Positions 1 through 9,518 are shown, counted from the first letter of the stretch. The stretch is 64,000 nucleotides of DNA from Sinisalibacter aestuarii (GCF_027923545.1 NZ_BROH01000006.1:173455-237454), one strand, 5' to 3'. Numbers and translations are program-made. Notes: generated by a model not told the origin, from the letters alone.

Positions 1-297
1 GTGAGCGGCACGATCACAGCATCGCCGGAGGGCGACGCCGTGCTTGCGGGCTCCGGCGAAGGCACGCTGACCCAGGGCAGACAGGAATATCTGGTCGAAT
101 TCGAGTTCGAGGGAACCTATGCCGATCGCGGGCGCGAGAGGATCTCCGCGTGGTATTTTGGCGGCGGCGATTTCAACCGCTCCGGCCAGTATGTGGATTG
201 GCCGAAGCTGCGCGGGGAATTCACCGCCAATATCATCTGCCGCTCCTCACCGCTCAACCCCAACGGCTGCCAGATTCCACAGGCGCTTCTACGTTAG
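1..297 (+). CDS. Hypothetical protein, 5' end probably outside the window
   Basis: The frame is open from the first base and ends with TAG at 295-297, giving 98 residues. The GTG at position 1 is simply the first in-frame codon, so the real start probably lies upstream and this is a C-terminal piece. The protein is polar with aromatic and glycine-rich patches (WYFGGGDF) and two cysteines near the end; I do not recognise a family. It converges on the TetR gene that ends at 336. Confidence 0.45.
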   Translation: MSGTITASPEGDAVLAGSGEGTLTQGRQEYLVEFEFEGTYADRGRERISAWYFGGGDFNRSGQYVDWPKLRGEFTANIICRSSPLNPNGCQIPQALLR

Positions 298-335
298 GGG
301 CGGGCGCTGCCGTAACCCCGGCTCAGGAAAACCTG

Positions 336-932
336 TCACCCCGGCACGCCGCTTTCGCCCCCCGTCAGGCGGGCAATAAGCGCGTCGATCAATTCGGCCT
401 CGCCGTGTTTCAGCGGATCGCGCAGGCTTTGCGCGAGGCCGGCTAAAAGGGCCAGGCCGAGAACCGCCGCATGAATAGCGACGGCCTCCTGACGGGGGTG
501 CGCCCCGTTCAGATGCGCGGCCAGCGCGCTATACATCCTGTCGGTCACCGGATGCACCTGTTCGAGAACCGCCGCGCTCTGCCGGTTCGGCGCAGCGGGT
601 TTGAGCGTCTGCGGCACCAGATACATCATCCGGAAGCGGTCGAGGTCGTCGAAGTGAAACGCGGCGACGGCCCGCACAAAAGCGGCAATTGCCGCAGCCC
701 GGCCACGCACCCCGGCGAGCGCCTGCGTGGCGGCCTGCTCTTCGGCCACCAACCAGGGCACGAACATCGCCGCCAGAAGATCCTGCTTGGTCGGGAACCA
801 GTAGAGCACCGCCTGCTTCGACCGGCCGAGCCGGCGCGCGATCGTGTCGAACGAGACCGCGCCCAAACCCTCGGTTGCGAGGATATCGCGGGCAGTCTGA
901 AGAATCTGATCGCTCGTTCGGGCCTTCGACAC
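336..932 (-). CDS. TetR/AcrR family transcriptional regulator
   Basis: An N-terminal TetR helix-turn-helix is clear (motif DTIARRLGRSKQAVLYWF around residues 29-46), followed by a helical effector-binding half with no assignable ligand. The frame stays open to an ATG at 971, but that ATG lies between two operator-like palindromes. AAGGAG stands 7 nt upstream of the GTG at 932, so I take 932 as the start (198 aa; 211 aa from 971). The gene is divergent from the MAPEG gene, and its promoter region holds two copies of a TTACC..GGTAA palindrome. It probably represses itself and its neighbour. Family is certain; the target is inferred. Confidence 0.85.
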   Translation of the reverse strand: MSKARTSDQILQTARDILATEGLGAVSFDTIARRLGRSKQAVLYWFPTKQDLLAAMFVPWLVAEEQAATQALAGVRGRAAAIAAFVRAVAAFHFDDLDRFRMMYLVPQTLKPAAPNRQSAAVLEQVHPVTDRMYSALAAHLNGAHPRQEAVAIHAAVLGLALLAGLAQSLRDPLKHGEAELIDALIARLTGGESGVPG

Positions 933-950
933 CACATCGCTCCTTGACGG

Positions 951-988
951 CTTACCGTTGGTAAAATACATAACTTACCATTGGTAAG
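951..988. promoter_or_regulatory. Tandem TetR-type operators in the divergent promoter
   Basis: Two near-identical 15-bp palindromes lie at 951-965 (CTTACCGTTGGTAAA) and 974-988 (CTTACCATTGGTAAG), centre to centre 23 bp. The second has perfect 7-bp arms around one base. They sit between the divergently read TetR and MAPEG genes, which is where a self-regulating TetR repressor binds. That assignment is inference from position and symmetry. Confidence 0.7.
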
Positions 989-1027
989 TAAAGGGTGCGC
1001 AACCAGCCAGAAGGACGGAGACACGCA

Positions 1028-1492
1028 ATGACCGCGCTCAGCCTGGAAAATCCGGTGTTCTCGACCTATCTGATCGTGTCTGCCCTGCTCGTGCTCAAGG
1101 TCATGGGACAGGGCTGGATGACGGTCTACCGCATGATGAAAAGCCAGTCCGGCCTGGCCAGCCCGGAAGACGTTCAGCGCGGGCCGCTGAACAAGGCCCC
1201 GCATCCGGGCCAGATCGAGATCAACGATTATGTCGACCGCTCGCGCCGGATGCACCGCAACGATCTTGAGAATATCCCTGCCTTCTGGGTGGCGGGGCTG
1301 CTGTTCGTCACCGTCGGGCCGCCCCTGTGGCTCGCTCAGATCCTGATGTACGGATTTCTGGCCGCACGCCTGGCGCATTTTCTGGCCTATGCCACGAAGC
1401 AGACCCACGAGCTCCGCGCGACCTTCTACACCATCGGCTCACTGATCGTGATCTACATGGCGCTTCATCTGCTCTGGGTGGCGCTGAGCTAG
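1028..1492 (+). CDS. MAPEG family membrane protein (microsomal glutathione S-transferase-like)
   Basis: A 154-residue protein with about four membrane helices. The MAPEG signature is seen at residues 71-86 (RSRRMHRNDLENIPAF), which in this family forms part of the glutathione-binding site. Members are trimeric inner-membrane glutathione transferases or peroxidases, often tied to detoxification of hydrophobic electrophiles. The ATG at 1028 is preferred over a GTG at 995 because GGAG lies 7 nt before it. The divergent TetR gene and the shared palindromes suggest induction by a toxic small molecule; that is inference. Confidence 0.85.
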   Translation: MTALSLENPVFSTYLIVSALLVLKVMGQGWMTVYRMMKSQSGLASPEDVQRGPLNKAPHPGQIEINDYVDRSRRMHRNDLENIPAFWVAGLLFVTVGPPLWLAQILMYGFLAARLAHFLAYATKQTHELRATFYTIGSLIVIYMALHLLWVALS

Positions 1493-1551
1493 CTCCGCCC
1501 AACCCGCGACGCGCCGGTTTCCGACACCCGGATTTCAGAAAGGACCATCCG

Positions 1552-1824
1552 ATGACAGGTCGCAAAAACAGAGCCGGCATCGCCGCCGCCATCGCCCTCA
1601 CCATCGGCGCAGCGGCCTGGAGCTATGCCACGACGCAATCCGGCCAGACCGTAAAGGCCGGGTTGTTGGGCTCGGGCATGGGAGGCGTCCCGGCGCATGT
1701 CGCGACAACGGCAGACGGCAACCCCGAGGGCTTCACCGGATCGGATGAAGAATTGAAGGCCATCGCCAGACCCCGCCCGAGTGGGCAGGTCGCGAGCACG
1801 GCGAGTGGCACGCCCGAGGGATGA
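1552..1824 (+). CDS. Small hypothetical exported or membrane-anchored protein
   Basis: A 90-residue protein with a basic start (MTGRKNR), one hydrophobic helix at about residues 8-26, and a polar tail holding an internal imperfect repeat (ATTADGNPEG and ASTASGTPEG). The layout fits a signal anchor with a short periplasmic tail. It is 59 bp downstream of the MAPEG gene on the same strand and may share its transcript. AAAGGA lies about 6 nt before the ATG. No family recognised. Confidence 0.5.
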   Translation: MTGRKNRAGIAAAIALTIGAAAWSYATTQSGQTVKAGLLGSGMGGVPAHVATTADGNPEGFTGSDEELKAIARPRPSGQVASTASGTPEG

Positions 1825-1833
1825 GCCACGGCC

Positions 1834-2253
1834 TTACAGCGCCTTTTTCAAAAAGCTCCGCCTGCGCCCGGCCGGAAAGTCCGGCAGCTCCCCGAACACC
1901 GCATAGCCCTGCCGCTGATAGCTGCGCAACGCCGTGGGGCTGAACGTGTCGATCCAGGCGCCGTGGCAGCCGCGTGCACGGGCGGCGGCTTCGGCCTCGT
2001 CCAGCATCCGCGCGGCGATACCCTGCCCGCGCAGCCCCTCGCTAACCCAAAGCCACTGAACATAGAGCCAGCCCCAGGCGGTGTAGCCCGACAGCCCGGC
2101 CGCGAGGTCGCCCCGGTCATCCCGCACGAGCACGGTGAGCGCCACCTTTTCAGACGGGCCGACATCGGCATTGTTGAAGGCGGCAAGCTCAGCCCCGATC
2201 CGCGCGACATCGTCGGCGTCCGCGCTGTCGGTGACCTCGACCCGCAGCGTCAT
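1834..2253 (-). CDS. GNAT family N-acetyltransferase, last gene of the muropeptide operon
   Basis: A 139-residue single-domain GNAT protein. The acetyl-CoA binding motif A is visible as [17 protein letters not shown], and the C-terminal [18 protein letters not shown] is typical of this fold. The start at 2253 is set by a 4-bp ATGA overlap with the end of anmK; the frame extends further upstream inside anmK but that extension is proline/arginine-rich shadow sequence. Position as the last gene of the murQ-ABC-anmK operon suggests an amino-sugar or peptide substrate, but nothing in the sequence proves it. Confidence 0.8.
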   Translation of the reverse strand: MTLRVEVTDSADADDVARIGAELAAFNNADVGPSEKVALTVLVRDDRGDLAAGLSGYTAWGWLYVQWLWVSEGLRGQGIAARMLDEAEAAARARGCHGAWIDTFSPTALRSYQRQGYAVFGELPDFPAGRRRSFLKKAL

Positions 2254-3380
2254 GGCCGCGCGGCGGGGTGGGCAAGCACGCCGCCCGTCATCGGCGCGGG
2301 CACGCCGGTGGTGGAGGGGTAGCTGTAGGGCAGGCCGCGCAGGGCGCGCAGGGCGAGGAAGGCGAAGCACTCCGCCTCCACCGCATCGCCGCGCCAGCCG
2401 ATCACATCGGCACGCTCCACGGCCACGCCAGCCCGGGTTTCAAGGGCGCGCATCAGCGCCGGATTGTGCCGCCCGCCGCCGCAGACGATGGCCCGGGTCG
2501 GCCGGGTTGGCAGCAGATCGAGGCCGCGGCCCACGGCGGCGGCGGAGAAGGCCGCGAGCGTCGCCGCCCCGTCTTCCGGCGAGAGCCCGTCAACCCACTC
2601 ATAGCCGAAGCCGTAGCGGTCGAGCGATTTCGGATAGGCTTGCGTCAGATAAGGGTCTTGCAACCGGGCCGCCAGCCGCGCCTCGTCAACCCTGCCGGCG
2701 GTGGCGAGGGCGCCGTCGCGGTCCATCTCGCCAAGCCCGCAGGCACGGATGAAATCGTTGATCGGCGCATTGGCCGGACCGGTGTCGAAGGCCACGAGCG
2801 TGCCATCGGGCCCGGCCCAGGTGAAATTGGCAACGCCGCCGAGATTCAGCACCGCCGTTTCCGGCCCGGCGCCGATGCTTTGCAGAAGCGCCCCGTGATA
2901 GGCCGCCGAAAGCGGCGCGCCCTGCCCGCCCGCCGCCATGTCGGCGCTGCGGAAATCGTAGACCACATCAATCCCGGTGTGCGCCGCCATCAGCGCGCCG
3001 TCGCCGAGCTGGCGGGTGGCGCCGAGCCGGCCCGGCTCGGGCGCGCGGTGCAGCATGGTCTGGCCATGAAAGCCGATGACGCGCACGTCGTCCGGTGTCA
3101 GCCCCGCCGTCTCGATCAGCGCGAGCACGGCATCGGATTGGGCGCCGGTCAGCGCCGCCTCGGCCCGGGCGAAGATCGCCGGGTCGGTGGCGGCAAAATT
3201 CCAGCTCTGCGCCGCGGCCAGCGCCTCGACCAGCAAGGCCTGCACGTCATCGGGATAGGGCGCGAGCGTATAGGCCCCGAACTCTTCGATCCGTTCACCA
3301 TCGGTCTTCAGCAGCGCCACGTCGATATTGCCATCGAGCACGGTGCCGGTCATCAATCCCACGGCCCAAACCGGTTCCAT
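2250..3380 (-). CDS. anmK: Anhydro-N-acetylmuramic acid kinase
   Basis: 376 residues, the usual AnmK length. The enzyme hydrolyses the 1,6-anhydro bond of anhydroMurNAc and phosphorylates it to MurNAc-6-phosphate in the cytoplasm. Visible are the N-terminal phosphate-binding segment [20 protein letters not shown], and the segment [13 protein letters not shown] that carries the catalytic aspartate in this family. Start and stop overlap the neighbours (TGATG with the hydrolase gene, ATGA with the GNAT gene), so translation is coupled. Its product is the substrate of MurQ, encoded first in the same operon. Confidence 0.95.
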   Translation of the reverse strand: MEPVWAVGLMTGTVLDGNIDVALLKTDGERIEEFGAYTLAPYPDDVQALLVEALAAAQSWNFAATDPAIFARAEAALTGAQSDAVLALIETAGLTPDDVRVIGFHGQTMLHRAPEPGRLGATRQLGDGALMAAHTGIDVVYDFRSADMAAGGQGAPLSAAYHGALLQSIGAGPETAVLNLGGVANFTWAGPDGTLVAFDTGPANAPINDFIRACGLGEMDRDGALATAGRVDEARLAARLQDPYLTQAYPKSLDRYGFGYEWVDGLSPEDGAATLAAFSAAAVGRGLDLLPTRPTRAIVCGGGRHNPALMRALETRAGVAVERADVIGWRGDAVEAECFAFLALRALRGLPYSYPSTTGVPAPMTGGVLAHPAARP

Positions 3381-4393
3381 CAGCTTTCCCCCATCTTGTT
3401 GATCGCGTCGCCCACGGCGCGGCGCAATTCGGCGATGCCGCTATCGGCGTGGCGCGTCGGGTGCACCCGGTTGGTGAGCAGCGCCCAGGCCCGGCCTGCC
3501 GCGAAGTCGATCCACAGCCCGGTGCCGGTAAAGCCGGTATGGCCGATCACCTCGGGCGCACAGAGATCGCCCCCCGACCAGCCCGGATAGGGCCGCTCCC
3601 AGCCATGGGTGCGCTTGTCCGACAACGGCGTGCGGATCAGACGCACCATCTCGTCGCCCGCCCGGTCGCGCGCGAGGAGCGAGGCTGCGAAGTCGAGCAC
3701 CGCCGCCCCGGTGCCGAACAGCCCGGCATGGCCCGAACCCTGCAGCGCATAGCAATTCTCGTCATGCACCTCGCCGCAGAGCACCCGCCCGCGCCAGTTG
3801 CACGCCTCCGTCGCGGCGGTGTGATCCGGCGGCGGCGCGAAGCTGAAGCCCGGGCCGGGATCGAGCGCGCGCAGCGTCTGGCCGGACAGCCGCTCAAGGG
3901 CGATGCCGAGCAGGATGAAGTTGATGTCGGAATAGACCTTCGGCCCGGCCCGCCAATCGCGTTGCAGCACGAAGGCGCGCAGCGTGTCGGGATCGCCGCC
4001 ATAGGTATAGATCGGTTCGACGGCGGGAAAGGCCGTCTGGTGGCCAAGGCAGTCGCGGAAGGTGACCTTTCTCTGCCACGCTTCCAGATCGTATTGATGC
4101 AGATCGGGGATCACGCTGGTCAGCGGCGCGTCGAGGTCGATCCGCCCGGCCCGCACATGTTCAAGAATTCGCTCCGTGGTGAAGATCACCTTGCTCATCG
4201 AGGCGAGGTCAAACCAGGTGTCTTCCCGCATTTCCCGGCGCTCGGGCACGATCTGCGCCTGCCCGGTGGCCTTGACCTGCCGGGTGCCATCGGCCTCGAT
4301 CAGCCCGAACCAGGCGCCGGGGATGCGGCCCTGTTCCACCGCTTTGGCCACCGGCGCCCAGGCGCGTGCAAAACGGGTGCCGACCATGCTCAT
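3380..4393 (-). CDS. Serine hydrolase of the beta-lactamase/penicillin-binding (class C) family
   Basis: 337 residues with no signal peptide visible, so probably cytoplasmic. The catalytic SxxK is SMSK at residues 65-68; KVYSDINF supplies the Tyr motif and GHTGFTGTG the third (H/K-T-G) motif. The family includes DD-carboxypeptidases, esterases and class C beta-lactamases. Placement between the ABC importer and anmK suggests action on imported muropeptides (for example on a peptide or lactyl bond), which is inference. It overlaps the ATPase gene by ATGA; a second ATG six bases on is also possible. Confidence 0.85.
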   Translation of the reverse strand: MSMVGTRFARAWAPVAKAVEQGRIPGAWFGLIEADGTRQVKATGQAQIVPERREMREDTWFDLASMSKVIFTTERILEHVRAGRIDLDAPLTSVIPDLHQYDLEAWQRKVTFRDCLGHQTAFPAVEPIYTYGGDPDTLRAFVLQRDWRAGPKVYSDINFILLGIALERLSGQTLRALDPGPGFSFAPPPDHTAATEACNWRGRVLCGEVHDENCYALQGSGHAGLFGTGAAVLDFAASLLARDRAGDEMVRLIRTPLSDKRTHGWERPYPGWSGGDLCAPEVIGHTGFTGTGLWIDFAAGRAWALLTNRVHPTRHADSGIAELRRAVGDAINKMGES

Positions 4394-6129
4394 CCCTCTG
4401 CCCGCGCGAGGTGATCGGGGCCGTGCTCGACCCAGGGCGCGGTGTCCGGTTCAAACCCCGCGGGGCGCATCAGCGAGGGCACCGATCTGGTGTCGATGGC
4501 AAACTCCATATGCCGCCGCTCGATGCTCGGCACCGCCGAGATCAGCCGCTTGGTATAGGAGTGGCGCGGATCGGCGAGCACCGAAGCGGCGCTGCCCATC
4601 TCGACGATCTGGCCGGCATAGAGCACCGCGATCCGGTGCGCGATCCGCTCGACCACCGCCATATCGTGCGAGACGAACAGATAGGCGAGGCCAAATTCGC
4701 GTTGCAGATCGGCAAGCAGATCGAGCACGCGGGCCTGCACCGACACATCGAGCGCCGACACCGCCTCGTCGAGCACCAGCACCGAAGGGTTCAGCATCAG
4801 CGACCGCGCGATGCAGAGCCGCTGGCGCTGGCCGCCGGAAAATTCGTGCGGATAGCGCGGCAGGCTGTCGGCGGGCAGTTCCACACGTTCAAGCAGCTCG
4901 ACCATCCGGGCGCGCGCCGCTTCGTCGATATGCCGGCCCACCGCTTTCAGGGGTTCCGCCAGAATCTGCGCGATGGTCAGGCGCGGGTTGAGCGAGGCGT
5001 TGGGGTTCTGAAACACCATCTGCACCGGCTTGTCGGCGCTGCCGAGGCCGGTCTTGTCGGCGGTGATCTCGCCCCGCGTGGCATTCACCAGCCCAAGGAT
5101 CGCGCGCGCGGTGGTGGATTTGCCCGAGCCGCTTTCGCCCACCACGGCCAGCGTTTCGCCCTGCATCAGATCGAAGCTCACATCCTCGACGGCGTGAACA
5201 TTCGAGCGCGCCCGGCGCAAGAGCCCGGCCCGCACCGGGAAGCGCACGGTCAGCCCCTTCACATCGAGCGCCCGCCCGCTCTTGCCGTCGCGGCTGTGAT
5301 CGCGGCGGACGGATTTGCCATCGGAAAAATGCGGCACCGCATTCAGCAGGTGTTTGGTGTAATCATGCTGCGGATCGTCGAGCACCGCATCAATCGCGCC
5401 CTGCTCGACCACCTTTCCGTGCTGCATCACCATGATCCGGTCGGCCAGCCCCGCCACCAGCCCGATATCGTGGGTGATGAAGATGAGCCCGGTATCGGTC
5501 TCGCGCTTCATCTCGGCCAGAAGGCCCATGATCTGCGCCTGGATCGTCACGTCGAGCGCGGTGGTCGGCTCGTCGGCGATCAGCAGGCGCGGCTGGGCGG
5601 CGAGCGCGATGGCGATCATCACTCGTTGCAGCATCCCGCCCGAAAGCTGGTGCGGCGCATTGGCGAGGCGGCGCTCGGCATCGGGGATGCGCACCCGTTC
5701 CAGCGCCTCGCGCGCCGCCACCCTGGCCCCGGCCCCCGACATGCCGTGATGCAGCCGGAAGCTCTCTTCGATCTGCGTGCCGATGGTGAGCACCGGGTTC
5801 AGCGAGGTCATCGGCTCCTGAAAGATCATGCCGATATCGCGGCCCCGGATCTTTTCCAGCGCCGGCTCGTCCAGCGCCGCCAGGTCCACCTGCGTGCCGT
5901 CGGACCGGGTAAACATCATCGAGCCGCCAAGAATGCGCCCGCCGGAATAGCCGATCAGCCGGTTGACCGACATGGCGGTAACGGATTTACCCGAGCCGCT
6001 TTCGCCAACGATGGCCAGCGTCTCGCCCGCGGTCAGATCGAAATCGACGCCATGCACCACCTCATTGTCTTCCGGCACCTTGCCGAAGCCCACCCGCAGA
6101 TCGCGCACCGACAGAAGATGGCCCGTCAT
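4390..6129 (-). CDS. ABC transporter ATP-binding protein, two fused nucleotide-binding domains (dipeptide/oligopeptide type)
   Basis: 579 residues carrying two complete ABC ATPase domains, like fused DppD-DppF, GsiA or YejF. Domain 1 has Walker A GESGSGKS at 42-49, signature LSGGMLQRVMIA and Walker B LLIADEPTTALD. Domain 2 has a second GESGSGKS at about 330, signature FSGGQRQRLCIA and LVLDEAVSALD. It powers the two permeases encoded just upstream. The start at 6129 forms an ATGA overlap with the permease stop; the longer open frame upstream is a shadow of the permease gene and is not used. Confidence 0.95.
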   Translation of the reverse strand: MTGHLLSVRDLRVGFGKVPEDNEVVHGVDFDLTAGETLAIVGESGSGKSVTAMSVNRLIGYSGGRILGGSMMFTRSDGTQVDLAALDEPALEKIRGRDIGMIFQEPMTSLNPVLTIGTQIEESFRLHHGMSGAGARVAAREALERVRIPDAERRLANAPHQLSGGMLQRVMIAIALAAQPRLLIADEPTTALDVTIQAQIMGLLAEMKRETDTGLIFITHDIGLVAGLADRIMVMQHGKVVEQGAIDAVLDDPQHDYTKHLLNAVPHFSDGKSVRRDHSRDGKSGRALDVKGLTVRFPVRAGLLRRARSNVHAVEDVSFDLMQGETLAVVGESGSGKSTTARAILGLVNATRGEITADKTGLGSADKPVQMVFQNPNASLNPRLTIAQILAEPLKAVGRHIDEAARARMVELLERVELPADSLPRYPHEFSGGQRQRLCIARSLMLNPSVLVLDEAVSALDVSVQARVLDLLADLQREFGLAYLFVSHDMAVVERIAHRIAVLYAGQIVEMGSAASVLADPRHSYTKRLISAVPSIERRHMEFAIDTRSVPSLMRPAGFEPDTAPWVEHGPDHLARAEG

Positions 6130-6959
6130 CCCAGCGCCCTCCGGGTTTTCGGGTCGAGAATATCGCGCATCGCGTCGCCGAGCAGGTTGAAGCCGAGCAC
6201 CGCGAACATCACCGTCGCGGCGGGGAAGAAGAGCAGCCAGGGCGCCATTTCCATCAGGTTGCGGGCATCGGCCAGCATCAGCCCGAGCGAGGCATAGGGC
6301 GGCTGCGTGCCAAGGCCGAGAAAGCTCAGACCCGCCTCGGTGAGCAGCGCCCAGGCGAGCGCCAGCGTGATCTGCACGCTCAGCGGCGCCACGAGGTTCA
6401 GCATCAGGTGCCGCGTCATGATATAGCCCCGCCCCGAGCCGAAGGTGCGCGCGGCATCGACGAAATCGCGGGTTTTGAGCGAGAGCGCCGGGCCGCGCAC
6501 GACGCGGGTAAAGATGGGGGTGTAGACGATGGCGATGGCGAGCACGCTGGTCCAGCCGGACGGGCCGAAAATCGCGATGATGAGAAGCGCCAGCAGGATC
6601 GCCGGAAAGGCGAGCAGCACATCCATCAGCCGCATCACCGTGCCATCCCAAAACCCGCCGAACCAGGCGGCGGTGAGGCCGAGCACGGTGCCGAACAGGC
6701 TCGCGGCGGCCACCGAGAAAAACGCGACAACGAAAGACTGGCCGATCCCCATCATCAGCCGGCTGAACACGTCGCGGCCAAAAAGGTCGGTGCCGAAAAG
6801 GTGCTGCGCGCTCGGCCCCTGCAGCCGGGCGAGCCGGTCCTGCATCAGCGGATCGTGCGGGGTGATGCCGAGCTTGCCGAGCAGGGCGGCCAGCACGAAA
6901 ATTCCGATGATGGTCAGGCCGATGCGGCCGGAGGGGTGTTTGAAGATCGTGCGCAGCAT
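6126..6959 (-). CDS. ABC transporter permease, DppC/OppC type
   Basis: 277 residues with six predicted membrane helices, and the binding-protein-dependent permease loop (VRGPALSLKTRDFVDAARTFG) in the C-terminal half, which contacts the ATPase. The N-terminal cytoplasmic stretch followed by DPLMQDRL..FGTDLFGRDVFSRL is characteristic of DppC/OppC. It is separated from the DppB-type permease by 4 bp and overlaps the ATPase gene by 4 bp, so the two permeases and the ATPase form one inner-membrane importer. Confidence 0.95.
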   Translation of the reverse strand: MLRTIFKHPSGRIGLTIIGIFVLAALLGKLGITPHDPLMQDRLARLQGPSAQHLFGTDLFGRDVFSRLMMGIGQSFVVAFFSVAAASLFGTVLGLTAAWFGGFWDGTVMRLMDVLLAFPAILLALLIIAIFGPSGWTSVLAIAIVYTPIFTRVVRGPALSLKTRDFVDAARTFGSGRGYIMTRHLMLNLVAPLSVQITLALAWALLTEAGLSFLGLGTQPPYASLGLMLADARNLMEMAPWLLFFPAATVMFAVLGFNLLGDAMRDILDPKTRRALG

Positions 6960-6963
6960 GGGC

Positions 6964-7923
6964 TCACCCCTTGTCCAGCCGGATACGCGGATCGAGCGCC
7001 GAGTAAGCGAGGTCCACCAGCAGGTTCACCACCATGAAGTTGAAGGCGACGAAGAGCACCGAGCCCTGCACCAGCGCGTAGTCGCGCTGCTGGATGGCGT
7101 CGAGCACCACCCGGCCCAGCCCCGGCAAAGCGAAGATCTGTTCGATCAGAACCGCACCGCCCAGCAGATAGCCGAACTCGACGCCGCTGAGCGTGACCAC
7201 CGGAATGAGCGCGTTCGGCAGCGCGTGACGCCAGATCACCTTGCGGTCCGACAGGCCCTTTGAGCGGGCGGTGCGCACATAATCTTCGCTGAGAATGTCG
7301 AGCATCGCCGCGCGTGAAATGCGGATCACCGCGGCGGCGAAGGCGGTGCCGAGGGTGAGCGCGGGCAGGATGAGCTGGCCGAGATTGCGCAGCGGATCCT
7401 CGGTGATCGGCACGAAGCTCCCCATCTCGGGCAGCACGCCGAAACCCACGGAGAGGACGAAGATCGCCAGCAGGCCAACCACGAAGCCGGGGGTGGACTG
7501 GCCGATCATCGCGACGATGCGCAGGATCAGATCGGCGGGCTTATCCTTGCGGGTCGCGGCGAACACCCCGGCAGGCAGGCCGATCGCCAGCGCGATCAGC
7601 ATCGACAGAAGCGCCAGCTCCAGGGTCAGCGGAAAGCTGTTCAGGATAATCTCCAGCACCGGCTTGCCATAGGTTGTGGAAGTGCCGAAATCGCCCTGCA
7701 ACACATGGCTGAACCAGCGCCAGAACTGGACGAACCAGTTCTGATCAAGCCCGAAATAGGCGGCCAGGGCCGCCCGCTGATCGGGCGTGAGCAGGCCGGA
7801 TTCGGTGCCGAGCATGGCGATGATCGCATCGCCCGGCACCAGCCGGACCGCCACGAAAACGAAGACGGACACGCCGAACATGACGACCGGGAAGACCAGA
7901 AGGCGCCTGATCGCGTAGCCCAT
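6964..7923 (-). CDS. ABC transporter permease, DppB/OppB type
   Basis: 319 residues, the standard DppB length, with an N-terminal helix followed by the VRLVPGDAI motif usual in this family and a C-terminal permease domain with the EAA-like loop SEDYVRTARSKGLSDRKV. Six helices are expected. It partners the DppC-type permease immediately downstream. The binding-protein gene ends 21 bp upstream on the same strand. Substrate is not readable from the permease; the operon points to muropeptides or anhydroMurNAc. Confidence 0.95.
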   Translation of the reverse strand: MGYAIRRLLVFPVVMFGVSVFVFVAVRLVPGDAIIAMLGTESGLLTPDQRAALAAYFGLDQNWFVQFWRWFSHVLQGDFGTSTTYGKPVLEIILNSFPLTLELALLSMLIALAIGLPAGVFAATRKDKPADLILRIVAMIGQSTPGFVVGLLAIFVLSVGFGVLPEMGSFVPITEDPLRNLGQLILPALTLGTAFAAAVIRISRAAMLDILSEDYVRTARSKGLSDRKVIWRHALPNALIPVVTLSGVEFGYLLGGAVLIEQIFALPGLGRVVLDAIQQRDYALVQGSVLFVAFNFMVVNLLVDLAYSALDPRIRLDKG

Positions 7924-7944
7924 AATGTCCGTCTCCGCCGTTGG

Positions 7945-9468
7945 TTACTTGTCGATGCTTACCGAGGTAAGGCCGAACAGCGACCCCATCGCGTTGGGCG
8001 CGAAGCCCGAGATGTAGTTTTGCTGCGCGGTGTAGTTGTAGCCGGTATAGAGCCAGACCCAGGGCGAAGCCTCGGCCAGATGCTGCTCGAATTGCGCAAA
8101 GATTTCCTTGCGCTTGGCCAGATCGGTCTCGACCCGGCCTTCAAGCATCAGGCTGTCGAGCTCGTCGTCGATATAATTGGCGACGTGCTGGAGGTTGCCG
8201 GCTTTTGTCCAGTAGCGGTTATACATCGTGTACGGGTCGTCGCGCCCGCCGTTCAGCGCCACCGCCATATCGAAATCGCCCTTGAGCCAGGCATCGACAT
8301 AGACGTTGAGTTCCATCATCTCGATGGTCAGGTCGATGCCGATTTCGGCCAGTTGCGATTGCAGCACCTGCGCCTCGGCCGCGGCGGTGGGCGGCTCGCC
8401 GGTGGCGGCCATCACGGTGGCCGAGAAGCCGTCGGCATAGCCCGTCTCGGCCATCAGCGCCTTGGCCTTCTCCACGTCGCGCTCGTAGCAGAACAGCGCC
8501 GAGGGATCGGTGCGGTAGGCCGGCATGGTGAGCGGCCCGGTCACCCGGCCTTCGCCGAGCAGCGCGGTGTCGAGCACCTCCTGCCGGTCGACGGCGCAGG
8601 AAATCGCCTGCCGCACGCCCAGTTCGGCCATCGCACCGCGCGCCGGGTTGAGCTGAAGCACGTGATAGGCCAGCACCGGCTCCTTGTTGAGCGTCAGGCT
8701 CGCCTCGTTCGGCACCAGCGTGGCGATCAGCGGATCGTTGAGCAGCGCGAAATCCACCTGCCCCGAGCGCAGCGCGGCGAGGATCGCGGTTTCGTCCGGC
8801 AGCACGTTGATGTCGATCCCGTCATAGGACACCGTGCCACCGGCCCAATCGGGATTGGTGGTCAGCGTCACTTTCGAGTTCGGCACCCACTCGGCCAGCA
8901 CGAAGGGGCCGGAGCCGACCGCTTCGGTGCCGATCGTGCCCGCCTCGATTTCAGCGGCCGGAACGACCGAGGCATTGGCCGAGGTCATCGCGCTCAGGAT
9001 CGGCACGTTCGGCCCATCCATGGTGAACACCACGGTTTCGGCATCGGGGGTGTCGATGCCGGTGATCGAGGCGAAGTTGGCCCGTGCCGCGGCGCCGGTT
9101 TCTTCGTTGAGGATCCGCTCGAACGAGGCTTTGACATCCGCCGAAGTCACCGCCGCGCCGTTCTGGAACCTGGCGTCGGGATCGAGGTGGAAGGTGATCT
9201 GCGTCGCGTCGTCATTGAATTCCCACGAGGCGGCAATGGCCGGGGTCACTTCGAGATTGGCGTCGAGCCGCACCAGCGGTTCATAGAGCAGTTCCAGCAG
9301 GCGCAGCGACGAGAACGCCGTCTGCTTGTGCGGGTCGAGGCCGGTCGCATCCTGCGACCAGGCCATTTTCAGCGTTTCCGCCATCGCCGGCGTGGCCAGC
9401 ATCGTGGTGCCCATCGCAAAGGCCAGCCCGGCCCCGGCGAGAGTGGTCGAAAAGAGTTTTGCAGTCAT
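7945..9468 (-). CDS. Periplasmic solute-binding protein, SBP_bac_5 (peptide/nickel/muropeptide) family
   Basis: 507 residues with a signal peptide; cleavage is likely after ATPAMA at residue 30. The mature part starts ETLKMAWSQDATGLDPHKQT, the usual opening of family 5 binding proteins, and RQAISCAVDRQEVLD is a family hallmark. Family 5 binds oligopeptides; members such as MppA and YepA bind murein peptides. AGGGAA precedes the ATG at 9468. The gene is next to murQ and supplies the importer that follows, so a muropeptide or anhydroMurNAc ligand is the best guess. Confidence 0.9.
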   Translation of the reverse strand: MTAKLFSTTLAGAGLAFAMGTTMLATPAMAETLKMAWSQDATGLDPHKQTAFSSLRLLELLYEPLVRLDANLEVTPAIAASWEFNDDATQITFHLDPDARFQNGAAVTSADVKASFERILNEETGAAARANFASITGIDTPDAETVVFTMDGPNVPILSAMTSANASVVPAAEIEAGTIGTEAVGSGPFVLAEWVPNSKVTLTTNPDWAGGTVSYDGIDINVLPDETAILAALRSGQVDFALLNDPLIATLVPNEASLTLNKEPVLAYHVLQLNPARGAMAELGVRQAISCAVDRQEVLDTALLGEGRVTGPLTMPAYRTDPSALFCYERDVEKAKALMAETGYADGFSATVMAATGEPPTAAAEAQVLQSQLAEIGIDLTIEMMELNVYVDAWLKGDFDMAVALNGGRDDPYTMYNRYWTKAGNLQHVANYIDDELDSLMLEGRVETDLAKRKEIFAQFEQHLAEASPWVWLYTGYNYTAQQNYISGFAPNAMGSLFGLTSVSIDK

Positions 9469-9518
9469 TTCGTGTTTCCCTGTGGTGGTTACAATCTGGG
9501 TGGCAGCCCGGGGGCCAC

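Noticed and set aside
6130..6651. N-terminal extension of the double ATPase into the permease gene
   Set aside because: The extra residues are an out-of-frame shadow of the permease; an ATGA overlap start at 6129 begins the conserved domain.
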